Positions 1-8,214 of a DNA stretch of 64,000 bases are shown one piece after another. The translations under genes and the position numbers were made by a program. Position 1 is the stretch's first letter; each line of letters opens with the position of its first letter. Below the pieces are notes generated by a model. That model did not search any database. It worked only from the letters and a program-made list of their open reading frames with translations, and was not told the origin of the DNA. Where the stretch lies: assembly GCA_019635315.1 (NCBI GenBank), contig JAHBZT010000003.1, positions 310,001-374,000 of the forward strand. Reading direction: 5' to 3'. This DNA comes from Rubrivivax sp. GTDB taxonomy: Bacteria > Pseudomonadota > Gammaproteobacteria > Burkholderiales > Burkholderiaceae_C.

Positions 1-85
1 GCGATTCTGAATGTAAATGACAGCGGAACAGCGCGATTTCGCCGCCGTTCAATGCAGATCGGCGTGAACGGTGGTCTGTGCGGCG

Positions 86-619
86 CTACAGCAGCGCCAG
101 CCAGGTTTCCAGTTCGGCGGCCGTCGTCTCGCCGAGCTTGCGCTGCACGATGCGCCCGTCGCGGCCGAGCAGCACGGTGAAGGGCAGCGCGCCCTTCTCG
201 TTGCCCAGCCGCCGGCTGAGGTCGCTGCCTTCGAACCCGGCCAGTGCGATCGGGTAGGCCACCGGCGTGCGGCGCAGGAATTCTCGCACGGGCGTCGGGC
301 TGTCGACCGCGATGCCGACGACTTCGCCGCCGCGGGCTGCCAGCGCCGGCCGGAAGCGGTCGATCTCCGGCATCTCCTTGACGCAGGGCGGGCACCAGGT
401 GGCCCAGAAGTTCACCAGCAGCGGCCGTCCGCGCAGCGAGGCCATCGCGAGCTCGCCGCCGCCCGGCTGTGCGAATCGCATCGACCACAGGCCGCCGGTG
501 GCGTCGTCGAAGCGCCTCTCGGCGACCAGCCGCCAGCCCAGCCCGGCGCCGACGGCCAGGGCGCCGGCGGCGCCGAGTAGCCAGACGCGGCGCGACGAGC
601 GGCCGGGCGCGACGCTCAC
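86..619 (-). CDS. TlpA/ResA-type membrane-anchored thiol-disulfide oxidoreductase
   Basis: 177-aa thioredoxin-fold protein that probably keeps periplasmic cysteines reduced, for example in cytochrome c maturation. An N-terminal hydrophobic helix (about residues 12-32) following SSRR would anchor it in the membrane with the domain outside. The active-site motif WCPPC lies at residues 75-79 (Cys76, Cys79) in the typical context NFWATWCPPC. The start is a GTG at 619 that overlaps the stop of an upstream 24-codon mini-ORF (GTGA), suggesting translational coupling. It is the last gene of the rnb-tonB-aroE-mtgA operon. The family is certain; the specific substrate is not known. Confidence 0.85.
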   Translation of the reverse strand: MSVAPGRSSRRVWLLGAAGALAVGAGLGWRLVAERRFDDATGGLWSMRFAQPGGGELAMASLRGRPLLVNFWATWCPPCVKEMPEIDRFRPALAARGGEVVGIAVDSPTPVREFLRRTPVAYPIALAGFEGSDLSRRLGNEKGALPFTVLLGRDGRIVQRKLGETTAAELETWLALL

Positions 620-690
620 GGCAGCACCTTTCGCGCTGCGGCCGGCGCGGCGACGCGCAACGGTGTCCAGGGTGCGACCGGCCGGCTCAT
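616..690 (-). other. 24-codon bridging mini-ORF
   Basis: A 24-residue reading frame beginning MSRPVAPW fills the gap between the unknown 195-aa gene and tlpA. Its ATG overlaps the upstream stop as ATGA (687-690) and its stop overlaps the GTG of tlpA as GTGA (616-619). It may be a reinitiation relay that couples tlpA translation to the upstream gene, or an accident of the GC-rich sequence. No function is proposed for the peptide. Confidence 0.35.
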
Positions 691-1274
691 GCGGGCTCCT
701 GCGCCATCAGCCGCTGCAGCGCCGCCAGGTCGCCGCGCCAGCTGCGGCCGCGTGCATCGGGCTTCAGCGCGCCGCGCTGCTCGTCCAGGTCGTGCAGCGA
801 CAGGTGCACGGTCACCGCCTCGCCCAGGGTGCGGCTGAAGCTGGCCACCGTCAGCACGCTGGCCGGCTCGCCGCCGCCGGCGCGCGCGGCGGACGCGGTG
901 TCGTAGTCCACGCCCTCGTTGATGAGCGCGATCTCCGGCGCCTTGGGGTCGTCGCAGTAGAGGTCGATGTGCAGCGCCGACTGGCGCGTCGCCGTGCCGC
1001 GCCAGGCCGCGCCGGCCAGGTGCGGGCGGAACTCGGCCAGGCGCTGCATCCACTGCAGCGCGACCTCGCGCAGCGCGCGCAGCTCGGCCGGCTGGGTGTC
1101 GGCGCAGAAGATCGCCAGGTGCTCGCGCACGGCGTCCTCGACCTGTTCGTTGCTCGGCAGCTCGGGCCGGCCGCCGAGGTCGCGCGCGGCGCGCCGCTTG
1201 GCGGCCGCATATTCCAGGCCCTGCTCGACGACCAGCGCCGCCGCGGCGGCAGCGATCTCCAGGGTACGGCTCAT
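687..1274 (-). CDS. Conserved-looking protein of unknown function, 195 aa
   Basis: Soluble protein with no signal peptide or membrane segment. The N-terminal half is a helical, charged segment (residues 1-80). The C-terminal half holds a block with HLAGAAWRGTATRQS, then HIDLYCDDPKAPEIALI, which loosely resembles the glycine/acidic arrangement of small nucleotidyltransferases; that link is only an inference. I do not recognise a named family. Start chosen as the ATG at 1274, about 60 bp downstream of mtgA and in the same orientation. It overlaps the following mini-ORF by ATGA, so it belongs to the mtgA-tlpA transcript. Confidence 0.7.
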   Translation of the reverse strand: MSRTLEIAAAAAALVVEQGLEYAAAKRRAARDLGGRPELPSNEQVEDAVREHLAIFCADTQPAELRALREVALQWMQRLAEFRPHLAGAAWRGTATRQSALHIDLYCDDPKAPEIALINEGVDYDTASAARAGGGEPASVLTVASFSRTLGEAVTVHLSLHDLDEQRGALKPDARGRSWRGDLAALQRLMAQEPA

Positions 1275-1333
1275 GTCGTGATTGTCGGGCCTGGCACCGG
1301 CGGCCTGCTCGGCAAGGCCCTTCACGCCTGCGT

Positions 1334-2089
1334 TCAGGGCGGCAGCTCGACGTCGCCCATGCGCGCGACGATGGTCGCGGCGCGGTCCAGCACGTAGGCC
1401 GAGGCGGGGCGCTTCTCGAAGCGCTTGGGCGCCGGCAGCATCACCGCCAGCCGCGCCGCCTGCTGGGCGCCGAGCTGCGCCGCGTCGACGCGGAAATAGT
1501 GGCGTGCCGCGGCCTGGGCGCCGAACAGGCCCTCGCCCCACTCGACATGGTTGAGGTAGATCTCCAAGATGCGGCCCTTGTCCAGGAACAGCTCCAGCCA
1601 CAGCGTCAGCACCGCCTCCTGGGCCTTGCGCAGCACCGTGCGCTCGCCCGAGAGCAGCAGGTTCTTGGCCAGCTGCTGCGTGATCGTCGAGCCGCCGACC
1701 AGGCGCGCGCTGACCGGCCGCGGCGGCTGCCCCGGGCGCTGCGCGGCGCGCCGCTCGGCGCGCTCGACCGCACGCTGGTTGCGCTCCCAGGCCTTCTCCA
1801 CGGCCTCCCACTCGATGCCGCGGTGGCTGGTGAAACCGGCGTCCTCGCTGGCGATGACCGCACGCTCGAGCTGGCGCGAGATCTTCGCGCGCGGCTGCCA
1901 CTGCTGGCTCCACAGGATGCGGCCCTGCGTGGTCAGCAGCCGCCAGGCTTCGCTGCGCTGGAAGCTGGTCGATGCCGGGTCCACCACCGCCATCAACGCG
2001 ATGCGCGCGGCGAACACCCCCTGCAGCGCGAGCAGGCTCAGCAGCAGCAGCGCCGCGATGCGCAGCGCCTGGCGCGCCGCCGGCTTCAC
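1334..2089 (-). CDS. mtgA: Monofunctional biosynthetic peptidoglycan transglycosylase
   Basis: 251-aa glycosyltransferase family 51 enzyme that polymerises lipid II into glycan strands at the outer face of the inner membrane. One N-terminal membrane helix (about residues 8-35) is followed by the GT51 domain. The catalytic glutamate lies in [12 protein letters not shown] (Glu82), followed by the family blocks [13 protein letters not shown] and [15 protein letters not shown]. No transpeptidase domain follows, so it is the monofunctional form, with the normal length for MtgA. The ATG overlaps the aroE stop by four bases (ATGA), placing it in the aroE operon. Confidence 0.95.
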   Translation of the reverse strand: MKPAARQALRIAALLLLSLLALQGVFAARIALMAVVDPASTSFQRSEAWRLLTTQGRILWSQQWQPRAKISRQLERAVIASEDAGFTSHRGIEWEAVEKAWERNQRAVERAERRAAQRPGQPPRPVSARLVGGSTITQQLAKNLLLSGERTVLRKAQEAVLTLWLELFLDKGRILEIYLNHVEWGEGLFGAQAAARHYFRVDAAQLGAQQAARLAVMLPAPKRFEKRPASAYVLDRAATIVARMGDVELPP

Positions 2090-2991
2090 GGCCCGCCGGC
2101 CGCCGCGGCCCGCAGCTGCGCGCGCAGCGCGTCCAGCACCGGCGCGGTCTGCGGGCGCACGCCGCGCCAGAGCCAGAACGATTCCGCCGCCTGCTCGACC
2201 AGCATGCCCAGGCCGTCGCGCGCCGCCGCGCCGTGCTCGCGCGCCCAGGCCAGGAAGGGCTCGGCGGCCGGCCCGTACATCAGGTCCACGGCCAGCGTGC
2301 CGCGCCGCAGCGCGCGCGCCGGTACCGGCGACGCGGCGCCGGCCAGGCTGGAACTGCTGGCGTTGACGACCAGGTCGAAGGCCTCGCCGGGCGCGTCCAG
2401 CGGCGCGGTGGTCAGCGCCACGCCATGCTCGGCGGCCCAGCCGGCGTGGCGCTGCGCCAGCGCCGCGGCCTTGTCGGCGCTGCGGTTGGCGAGCACGACG
2501 GCGCGCGGTCGCGCCTCGATCAGCGGCCCCAGCACGCCGGCCGCCGCGCCACCGGCGCCGACCAGCAGCAGCCGCGTGCCGGCGAGGCCGAAGCCCTGGT
2601 GCTCCTGCAGGTCGCGCACGAGGCCGATGCCGTCGGTGTTGTCGGCCAGCCAGCCGGCACGCGCCGCGCCGCTGTCGAAGCGCAGCGTATTCGCGGCGCC
2701 GGCCAGCTGCGCGCGCGGCGTCGGCCGGCCCGCAACCTGCAGCGCCTCGAACTTGAACGGCACCGTGACGTTGCAGCCGCGCGCGTCGCCGGCGGCGGCG
2801 AAGGCCTGCACGGCGGTGGCGAAGGCCGAGGGCCCGCCCGCCTCGTCCAGCGGCACCAGCACGCGTTCGTAGACCAGATGCTGGCCGGTCTGCGCCGCGA
2901 AGGCGGCGTGGATGAAGGGGCTGCGGCTGTGCGCGACCGGGTGGCCGAGCACCGCGTAGCGGTCGGGGCGGCCGGCGGCCGGCGCGTTCAT
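2086..2991 (-). CDS. aroE: Shikimate dehydrogenase
   Basis: 301-aa NADP-dependent enzyme reducing 3-dehydroshikimate to shikimate in aromatic amino acid synthesis. Substrate-binding residues appear in [11 protein letters not shown]; the catalytic lysine in NVTVPFK and aspartate in ADNTDG; the nucleotide-binding loop is VGAGGAAAG. Start set at the ATG at 2991 ([18 protein letters not shown]), which matches the family N-terminus and overlaps the preceding TonB-domain gene as ATGA. The longer open frame upstream is only a shadow of the neighbouring genes. Confidence 0.95.
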   Translation of the reverse strand: MNAPAAGRPDRYAVLGHPVAHSRSPFIHAAFAAQTGQHLVYERVLVPLDEAGGPSAFATAVQAFAAAGDARGCNVTVPFKFEALQVAGRPTPRAQLAGAANTLRFDSGAARAGWLADNTDGIGLVRDLQEHQGFGLAGTRLLLVGAGGAAAGVLGPLIEARPRAVVLANRSADKAAALAQRHAGWAAEHGVALTTAPLDAPGEAFDLVVNASSSSLAGAASPVPARALRRGTLAVDLMYGPAAEPFLAWAREHGAAARDGLGMLVEQAAESFWLWRGVRPQTAPVLDALRAQLRAAAAGGP

Positions 2992-3842
2992 CGCGAGCTC
3001 AGGCTGGTCTCCAGCCCGTCGTCGCGCGTGAAGCGGAAGCGCGAGGTGACGACGATCTGGTCGGCCTGCGCCCGCATCGCGGCGCTGAAGGGGCCGAAGG
3101 GCGCCGCGGCATGCACGATGGCCACCGCCTGCAGGTCCAGCCGCGGCGTGCCCGAGGCGCGCACGATCTCGGCCTCGACGACACGCCCGGCGGCGTCCAC
3201 CGTCACGTTCATCGTCAGTTCGCCGTACAGCTTGCGGCCCTGGTATTCGGGGAAGTTGCGCGTGCCGCGGTCCTCGATGCGCCGGCGCAGCGCGTCGTAG
3301 TACAGCGCATAGACCTCCTCGCGCGTGGCCGGGCTGATGTAGCGCTTCTTCGGGCGCGCATTCTCGTCGTTGATGCGCTTCTCGATCTCGGCCAGCATGC
3401 GCAGCAGCTGGCGCCGGCGCTCGTCCTGCGCGCGTTCCTCGGGCGTGCCCTGGTCGCGCCGCGGGTCGGGCGGCGGCAGGGTGGCGATCTCGCGCCGGAT
3501 CTGCGCCAGCAGCTGCTGCTGCTCGTCCTGCAGCTGCTCGATGCGCCGGCGCGCGTCGTCGGCGCTGTCGCCGAGCTCCACGGTGGCCGCCACCGGCAGC
3601 GGGCTGGTGGCGCGGCCGCGCTCGGCCTCGCCGCCGCCGGCCAGGCTGGCCTGGGCGATGGCCTGGGCCTGCGCCGGCGCCTCGCTGCTCTTCGCATTGA
3701 CGAGGATCACCTCCAGCGGCGTGTCGCGGAAGGCACGCTCCAGCGCCTGCGGGTCGACGAAGCGCACCGTCAGCAGGCCGGCGTGCACGGCCGCCGAAGC
3801 GAGCAGCGCCCAGTGCAGCGTCGACAGCGCGCGCCAGTTCAT
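2988..3842 (-). CDS. TonB C-terminal domain energy-transducing protein
   Basis: 284-aa protein with one N-terminal membrane helix (about residues 8-25), a long charged periplasmic stretch rich in Q, E and R (roughly 60-150, likely helical), and a C-terminal TonB domain (about 190-284) with the pattern [20 protein letters not shown]. Such proteins transmit proton-motive force to outer-membrane receptors. No exbB/exbD or receptor lies nearby. This gene-next-to-aroE arrangement is common in Burkholderiales and its substrate is not known. ATG at 3842 overlaps the rnb stop by ATGA. Confidence 0.8.
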   Translation of the reverse strand: MNWRALSTLHWALLASAAVHAGLLTVRFVDPQALERAFRDTPLEVILVNAKSSEAPAQAQAIAQASLAGGGEAERGRATSPLPVAATVELGDSADDARRRIEQLQDEQQQLLAQIRREIATLPPPDPRRDQGTPEERAQDERRRQLLRMLAEIEKRINDENARPKKRYISPATREEVYALYYDALRRRIEDRGTRNFPEYQGRKLYGELTMNVTVDAAGRVVEAEIVRASGTPRLDLQAVAIVHAAAPFGPFSAAMRAQADQIVVTSRFRFTRDDGLETSLSSR

Positions 3843-5932
3843 CGTGTCGCAGGATCCTCGCCGGTCGCGGCAGGTTCCGCGGCCGCGCCCTCGGTCGGCG
3901 CTTCGGCCGGCTCGCCGGGCTCGCCACTGTCGTCCCCGACCTCGATCGCCAGCGCCAGCGGCGCCGCGGCGGCTTCCGCCTCCTCGGCGTCGGCCTCGGC
4001 GTCGTCGCTGACCGCGGCCACGGCATCCAGCCGCGACAGCAGCGTGGCGTGCAGGTCCAGCGTCAGCAGGTCGATGCCGGCGACGCGGGCGCGCACGCGG
4101 GTGCCGCGCACGAAGCCCTCGGTGCCGGGCACGCGGAAGACCAGCGGCAGCGCATCGGCGCGCACCAGTCCTTCCTTCATCACGGTCGCTTCGAGCTCGG
4201 CCACGGCGTTCTGTTCGATCCAGCGCAGCGTCCAGTAGCGCTCGATGCCCTGCTGGAAGGCGTTGTAGGCACTGTACGCCGCGTCGAAGGCCGAGATCAC
4301 CGAGAAAAGCGCCGCATCCCGGGGCTTGAACGGCGCCGCCAGGGCCGCGGTGCGGCCGTGGCGCGCGGCGGCGATGATCTGCCACTGGTTGACCAGGTCC
4401 ACGTAGCGGCGCAGCGGCGAGGTCGCCCAGGCGTATTGCGCCACCCCCATGCCGGCATGCGGCAGCGGCTTGGCCCCCATGCGCACCTTGATGCCCGGCA
4501 GCAGGCTGGCCTGGCTGCGGTAGATGGCCGGCACGCCCAGCTGCGCCAGCCAGCCGCCCCAGGTGCTGTTGGCCAGGATCATCGCCTCGGCGACGATCAG
4601 GTCCAGCGGCGCCCCGCGCTTGCGCGTCGTGATCTGCACCGGCTCGTCGCCGGCCGGCGGCGCATCGGCGTCCTCGCGGTCCAGGCGGAAGCTGTAGTCG
4701 GGCCGCGTGAAGGTCTCCGGCTTGCCGCGCACCTGCTCGCGGCGGATCTTCAGCACCTGCGCCAGCTTCCAGCCGAAGGCCAGCTCGGCGGCGAAGGGGT
4801 AGTCGGCCGCGGCCTGGCCGTCCAGGCTGGCCACGGTGATGACCTCGTCGAGCTGGTCGTGGCGCAGGTTGGCGGCGATGCGCACCCGTTCCAGCTTCGT
4901 CTCGCTGCCGCGGATGTCCAGCGTGGCCTCGTCGACCTGCACGTACAGGCTGACCGCCGGACAGTCGCGGCCTTCGCTCAGCGTGTAGGCCTGCACGACG
5001 TCGTCGGGCAGCATCGTGATCTTCCAGCCCGGCATGTAGACCGTGGACAGCCGAGCGCGCGCCACCTGGTCCAGGGGCGCGTCGGGCTGCAGCGCCAGCC
5101 CCGGCGCCGCGATGTGGATGCCGAAGGTGACGGTGCCGCTGCCCAGGCCCTGCACCGACAGCGCGTCGTCGATCTCGGTGGTCGCCGAGTCGTCGATGCT
5201 GAAGGCCGGCTGCGGCGCCAGCGGCAGCTCTTCCGCGATCGCCGGCACCGGCAGCGACGGGAAGCCCGTGCCCTGCGGAAACTGCTCGAACAGGAAGCGC
5301 CGCCAGTGAAACTGGTAGGGGCTGGCGATCGCGCCCGCTTCGCGCAGCAGGTCCAGCGGCGAGCGCTGCGTGCGCTTCGCGGCCTCGATCACGGCCTTGG
5401 TCTCGGCCGCATTCTTGTCGGGCCTGAACAGGATGCGGTAGAGCTGCTCGCGCACCGGGTCCGGGCAGCGGCCCGCGGCCAGTTCGCCGGCCCAGGCGTC
5501 GATCTGCGCGGCGAGCTGCTTCTTGCGCTCGATGCCCAGCAGCGCGGCCTTCACCGTCTCTTCCGGCGCCTTGCGGTACAGGCCCTTGCCGAGGCGGCGG
5601 AAATAGTGCGGCGCCTCGTGCAGGCGCAGCAGCGCGGCGGCCTGCTGTTCGGGGCCGGCATCGGCGCTGAAATATTCGCGCGCGAGGTCGGCGAAGCCGA
5701 AGTCCGCGTCGGGCGCAAACTCCCAGGCCAGGTCGAGGTCGATCTCCGCGGCCAGTGCCTGCGCGCGCGTCAGCAGCTCGGCCGGCGCCGGCTGCTCGAA
5801 GCGCAGCATCAGGTTGGCGGCCTTGACCTTGACGCGCTTGCCGCTGTCGAGCTCGACCTGCAGCGAGCTGCCGGCATCGGAGAGGACGCGGCCGGCGTGG
5901 AAGCGGCCGGCGTCGTCGAAGAGGGCATACAT
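3839..5932 (-). CDS. RNB-domain exoribonuclease (RNase II/R family)
   Basis: 697-aa 3'-5' exoribonuclease. A catalytic RNB domain spans about residues 230-530; the metal-binding acidic motif is visible as [16 protein letters not shown], and the family block [17 protein letters not shown] follows. The C-terminus ends in an Ala/Glu-rich low-complexity tail (about 640-697), different from the Lys-rich tail of classic RNase R, so I leave the symbol open. It is the first gene of the minus-strand rnb-tonB-aroE-mtgA-tlpA run; the promoter must lie in the repeat-filled stretch upstream of 5932. Confidence 0.88.
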   Translation of the reverse strand: MYALFDDAGRFHAGRVLSDAGSSLQVELDSGKRVKVKAANLMLRFEQPAPAELLTRAQALAAEIDLDLAWEFAPDADFGFADLAREYFSADAGPEQQAAALLRLHEAPHYFRRLGKGLYRKAPEETVKAALLGIERKKQLAAQIDAWAGELAAGRCPDPVREQLYRILFRPDKNAAETKAVIEAAKRTQRSPLDLLREAGAIASPYQFHWRRFLFEQFPQGTGFPSLPVPAIAEELPLAPQPAFSIDDSATTEIDDALSVQGLGSGTVTFGIHIAAPGLALQPDAPLDQVARARLSTVYMPGWKITMLPDDVVQAYTLSEGRDCPAVSLYVQVDEATLDIRGSETKLERVRIAANLRHDQLDEVITVASLDGQAAADYPFAAELAFGWKLAQVLKIRREQVRGKPETFTRPDYSFRLDREDADAPPAGDEPVQITTRKRGAPLDLIVAEAMILANSTWGGWLAQLGVPAIYRSQASLLPGIKVRMGAKPLPHAGMGVAQYAWATSPLRRYVDLVNQWQIIAAARHGRTAALAAPFKPRDAALFSVISAFDAAYSAYNAFQQGIERYWTLRWIEQNAVAELEATVMKEGLVRADALPLVFRVPGTEGFVRGTRVRARVAGIDLLTLDLHATLLSRLDAVAAVSDDAEADAEEAEAAAAPLALAIEVGDDSGEPGEPAEAPTEGAAAEPAATGEDPATR

Positions 5933-5959
5933 CGGGCGGATTGTCGCCGCTGGGCGCGG

Positions 5960-6590
5960 CTGGGGCCTTTGTGTTTGCCTGCCGGCGGGCTCGTTGTCCT
6001 CCGGTCGGTTGCTCGGCGTGCCGGTTTGCCTTGCCCTGCGGGCTGCGTTGCTGCGTGCAGGCAGTTCCGCCCCCTGGGCGGGTTACTTTCATTTGCTGGC
6101 CCAAATGAAAGTAACCAAAGCAAAGGGCCTTGGAACGCAAAACCATTCAACCCGTTCTTCGCGCTTGGGCCCCTCTCTCCACCGCCAACGGATCCGGCTA
6201 TCGAACTGAGGCGCGCCTGAACCAGGCACTGCCCTTGCGCGCGCGAAGCCATGCGGTCAGCGCGCGCCGAAGCAGGCGTTCCAGCAGCGGCGCGGCCCAT
6301 GCCGCAAAGCGGACCGCGAGCCAGGGCAGTGCGGGCTGCAGGCGAACAAGGCGCGCGATGACCGGTGGCGTATCCGCTGGCGAGAGGGGCCCAAGCGCGA
6401 AGAACGGGTTGAGAGGTTTTGCATTCCAGGCCCTCTTCTTTGGTGACTTTCTTCTGGGCCAGCAGAAGAAAGTTACCCGCCCGGAGGGCGGAACCTCCCG
6501 GCAGGCACATCTCTCGCCCGCAGGGCAAAGAGGCGCCGGCAGGCCAAGCTGCCGCCCGCAGGGCAACAGCCGAAGCCAGGCGGCAGGGCC
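5960..6590. repeat. Large imperfect inverted repeat filling a 679-bp gene-free gap
   Basis: Two similar arms, about 5960-6177 and 6382-6590, face each other across a centre of about 200 bp. The innermost 31 bp of each arm (6147-6177 and 6382-6412) are exact reverse complements. Each arm also contains its own hairpin (ACTTTCATTT/AAATGAAAGT near 6085-6115; ACTTTCTTCTG/CAGAAGAAAGT near 6447-6475) next to a CCCTGGGCGGG-type block. The outer parts carry repeated GCCCGCAGGGCAA units. It looks like a dispersed extragenic element or MITE-like remnant. I see no convincing gene between 5933 and 6611; the short open frames there run through the repeat. Confidence 0.8.
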
Positions 6591-6611
6591 CGAAGCGCCC
6601 AGCCCGACGGC

Positions 6612-7322
6612 TCAGACCGTCATGCCGCCAGACACCTCGATCACGGCGCCATTGACATAGCTCGCGTCGTCACTCGCCAGGAAGGCGTAGACCGCCGCGA
6701 TCTCCTCCGGCCGCCCCAGGCGCTTCAGCGGCACCTGCTCGCGCATGTGGTCCAGCACCTTGTCCGGGATCGTCTGCAGGATCGGCGTCTCGATGAAGCC
6801 CGGCGCGACCGCATTGACGCGCACGCCCTTGGGGCCCAGCTCGCGCGCCCAGGTCTTGGTGAAGCCGATGACCCCGAACTTGCTCGCTGCATAGTTGGTC
6901 TGGCCGTAGTTGCCGTAGATCCCGACCACGCTGCTGGCATTCAGGATCACGCCGCTGCCGCGTTCCAGCATCAGCGGCGCCACCGCCTGCGCGCAGTGGA
7001 AGACGCCGCGCAGGTTGACGTCGATCACGGCGTCGAACTGCTCGAGGGTCATCTTCACCAGGCGCGCGTCCTTCGTGATGCCGGCGTTGTTGACCAGCAC
7101 GTCGATGCGGCCGAAGCGCGCCACGACCTCGGCCACCATCGCGTCGACCGCCGCGCGGTCGGTCACGTCGACGGCCAGCGCCAGCGCGGCGCCCGGCACG
7201 TCCTGCACGCGGCGGTCGCAGGCCACGACGGTGGCGCCCTCGGCGGCCAGCTTCGCGACGGTGGCGGCGCCTATGCCCTGCGCGGCGCCGGTGACGATGC
7301 AGATGCGGTCCTTCAGTCTCAT
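6612..7322 (-). CDS. 3-oxoacyl-ACP reductase (FabG-like SDR)
   Basis: 236-aa classical short-chain dehydrogenase/reductase. Cofactor loop [10 protein letters not shown] (residues 11-20), NNAG at 78-81, and the catalytic Ser/Tyr/Lys with NYAASK giving Tyr144 and Lys148. The C-terminal GGMTV is typical of FabG-type reductases that reduce 3-oxoacyl thioesters with NADPH; an acetoacetyl-CoA reductase role cannot be excluded. ATG at 7322 overlaps the stop of the YqiA-like esterase by four bases, so the two are co-transcribed. No fatty-acid synthesis cluster is adjacent. Confidence 0.9.
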   Translation of the reverse strand: MRLKDRICIVTGAAQGIGAATVAKLAAEGATVVACDRRVQDVPGAALALAVDVTDRAAVDAMVAEVVARFGRIDVLVNNAGITKDARLVKMTLEQFDAVIDVNLRGVFHCAQAVAPLMLERGSGVILNASSVVGIYGNYGQTNYAASKFGVIGFTKTWARELGPKGVRVNAVAPGFIETPILQTIPDKVLDHMREQVPLKRLGRPEEIAAVYAFLASDDASYVNGAVIEVSGGMTV

Positions 7323-7951
7323 GGTCTCGGGGTCAATGAAAGGAAATCGATGATCAGCGGCAGGTGGTCGTCGAAGTCCGACAGCGCGTGGTCGCCGCCT
7401 TCCAGCAGGTGCAGCCGCACGCCCGGGTAGCGGGCGACCATCTCGCGCCAGTCCAGGACCTCGTCGCCCTTTGCGGCGACGAGCAGGTAGCGCTGCGGCT
7501 GCTTGATCGGCCCGGCCTGCAGCGCCTGCAGCTCGTCGACGTATTCGGCGCGGAAGAAGAAGCGTTCCTCGGGCGTGTGGAAGGCGGTCTGCTCGCCGAT
7601 GTAGGCGGCGAGGTCGCGCGCCGGGTCGACCGCGGGATTGAGCAGCACCGCCGGGCAGCCCAGGCGCTCGGCGACCCAGGTCGCATAGAAGCCGCCGAGC
7701 GAACTGCCCAGCACGGCCATGCGGTCGTGCGGCCAGCCGGCCACGCCTTGCATCACCAGCGCCATCGCCTCGCGCGGCGAGGGCGGCAGTTGCGGGCACC
7801 ACCAGTGCACGCCAGGGCGATGCGCCTGCAGCCAGGCGTGCAGTCGCTGCGCCTTGAACGACCTGGGCGACGAGCGGAAGCCGTGCAGGTAGAGCAGGTG
7901 GGTGGGAGGCTGCCGCGGGCGGTCGGCGGTCGATGGGGCGGCGGGCGGCAT
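7319..7951 (-). CDS. YqiA/YcfP family alpha/beta-hydrolase esterase
   Basis: 210-aa cytoplasmic esterase of the small YqiA family. The oxyanion-hole segment [13 protein letters not shown] (about 21-33) is the family signature, the nucleophile is Ser84 in GSSLGG, and the candidate acid and base are the Asp in AAKGDEVLD and the His in GGDHALSDF. No signal peptide. First gene of a two-gene unit with the FabG-like reductase. A GCTAGACT -10-like box 12 nt upstream of the ATG suggests a very short leader. Physiological substrate unknown. Confidence 0.85.
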   Translation of the reverse strand: MPPAAPSTADRPRQPPTHLLYLHGFRSSPRSFKAQRLHAWLQAHRPGVHWWCPQLPPSPREAMALVMQGVAGWPHDRMAVLGSSLGGFYATWVAERLGCPAVLLNPAVDPARDLAAYIGEQTAFHTPEERFFFRAEYVDELQALQAGPIKQPQRYLLVAAKGDEVLDWREMVARYPGVRLHLLEGGDHALSDFDDHLPLIIDFLSLTPRP

Positions 7952-7963
7952 GCGGCAGTCTGC

Positions 7964-7969
7964 AGTCTA
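7964..7969 (-). promoter_or_regulatory. Candidate -10 box for the yqiA-fabG unit
   Basis: TAGACT preceded by GC, read on the minus strand 12 nt upstream of the ATG at 7951. The same GCTAG-type box recurs just ahead of several other starts in this window. No clear -35 match was found. The rest of 7952-8214, the divergent gap before the metalloprotease gene, shows nothing else I can name. Confidence 0.4.
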
Positions 7970-8214
7970 GCGGCTGGGCGGGCGGTGGCTGTCGTTCGTC
8001 GCACCGTGACCGCCGTTCATGCCCATGAGGCGGCACTTCGTCGCACGGAGGCCGGAACCTCGGGCCAGCCCTCTGCACGGCGGCGCGGAAGTTTGCAGAA
8101 TCCGGCACCTTTGCCGGTGCCCTGGCTGCCGGCAGGCCGATGCCACGGCCTGTCCGGGCCGCCGCCGGCTTCCGTCACCACCCGACGCCGTCGCGCTGCG
8201 CGCCCACCCCGACC

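Noticed and set aside
6130-6660. Open frames on both strands through the 5933-6611 gap
   Set aside because: They run through the mirrored repeat arms, lack ribosome-binding sites, and show no family pattern; the central minus-strand stretch rich in Leu/Ala/Arg is not convincing as a gene.
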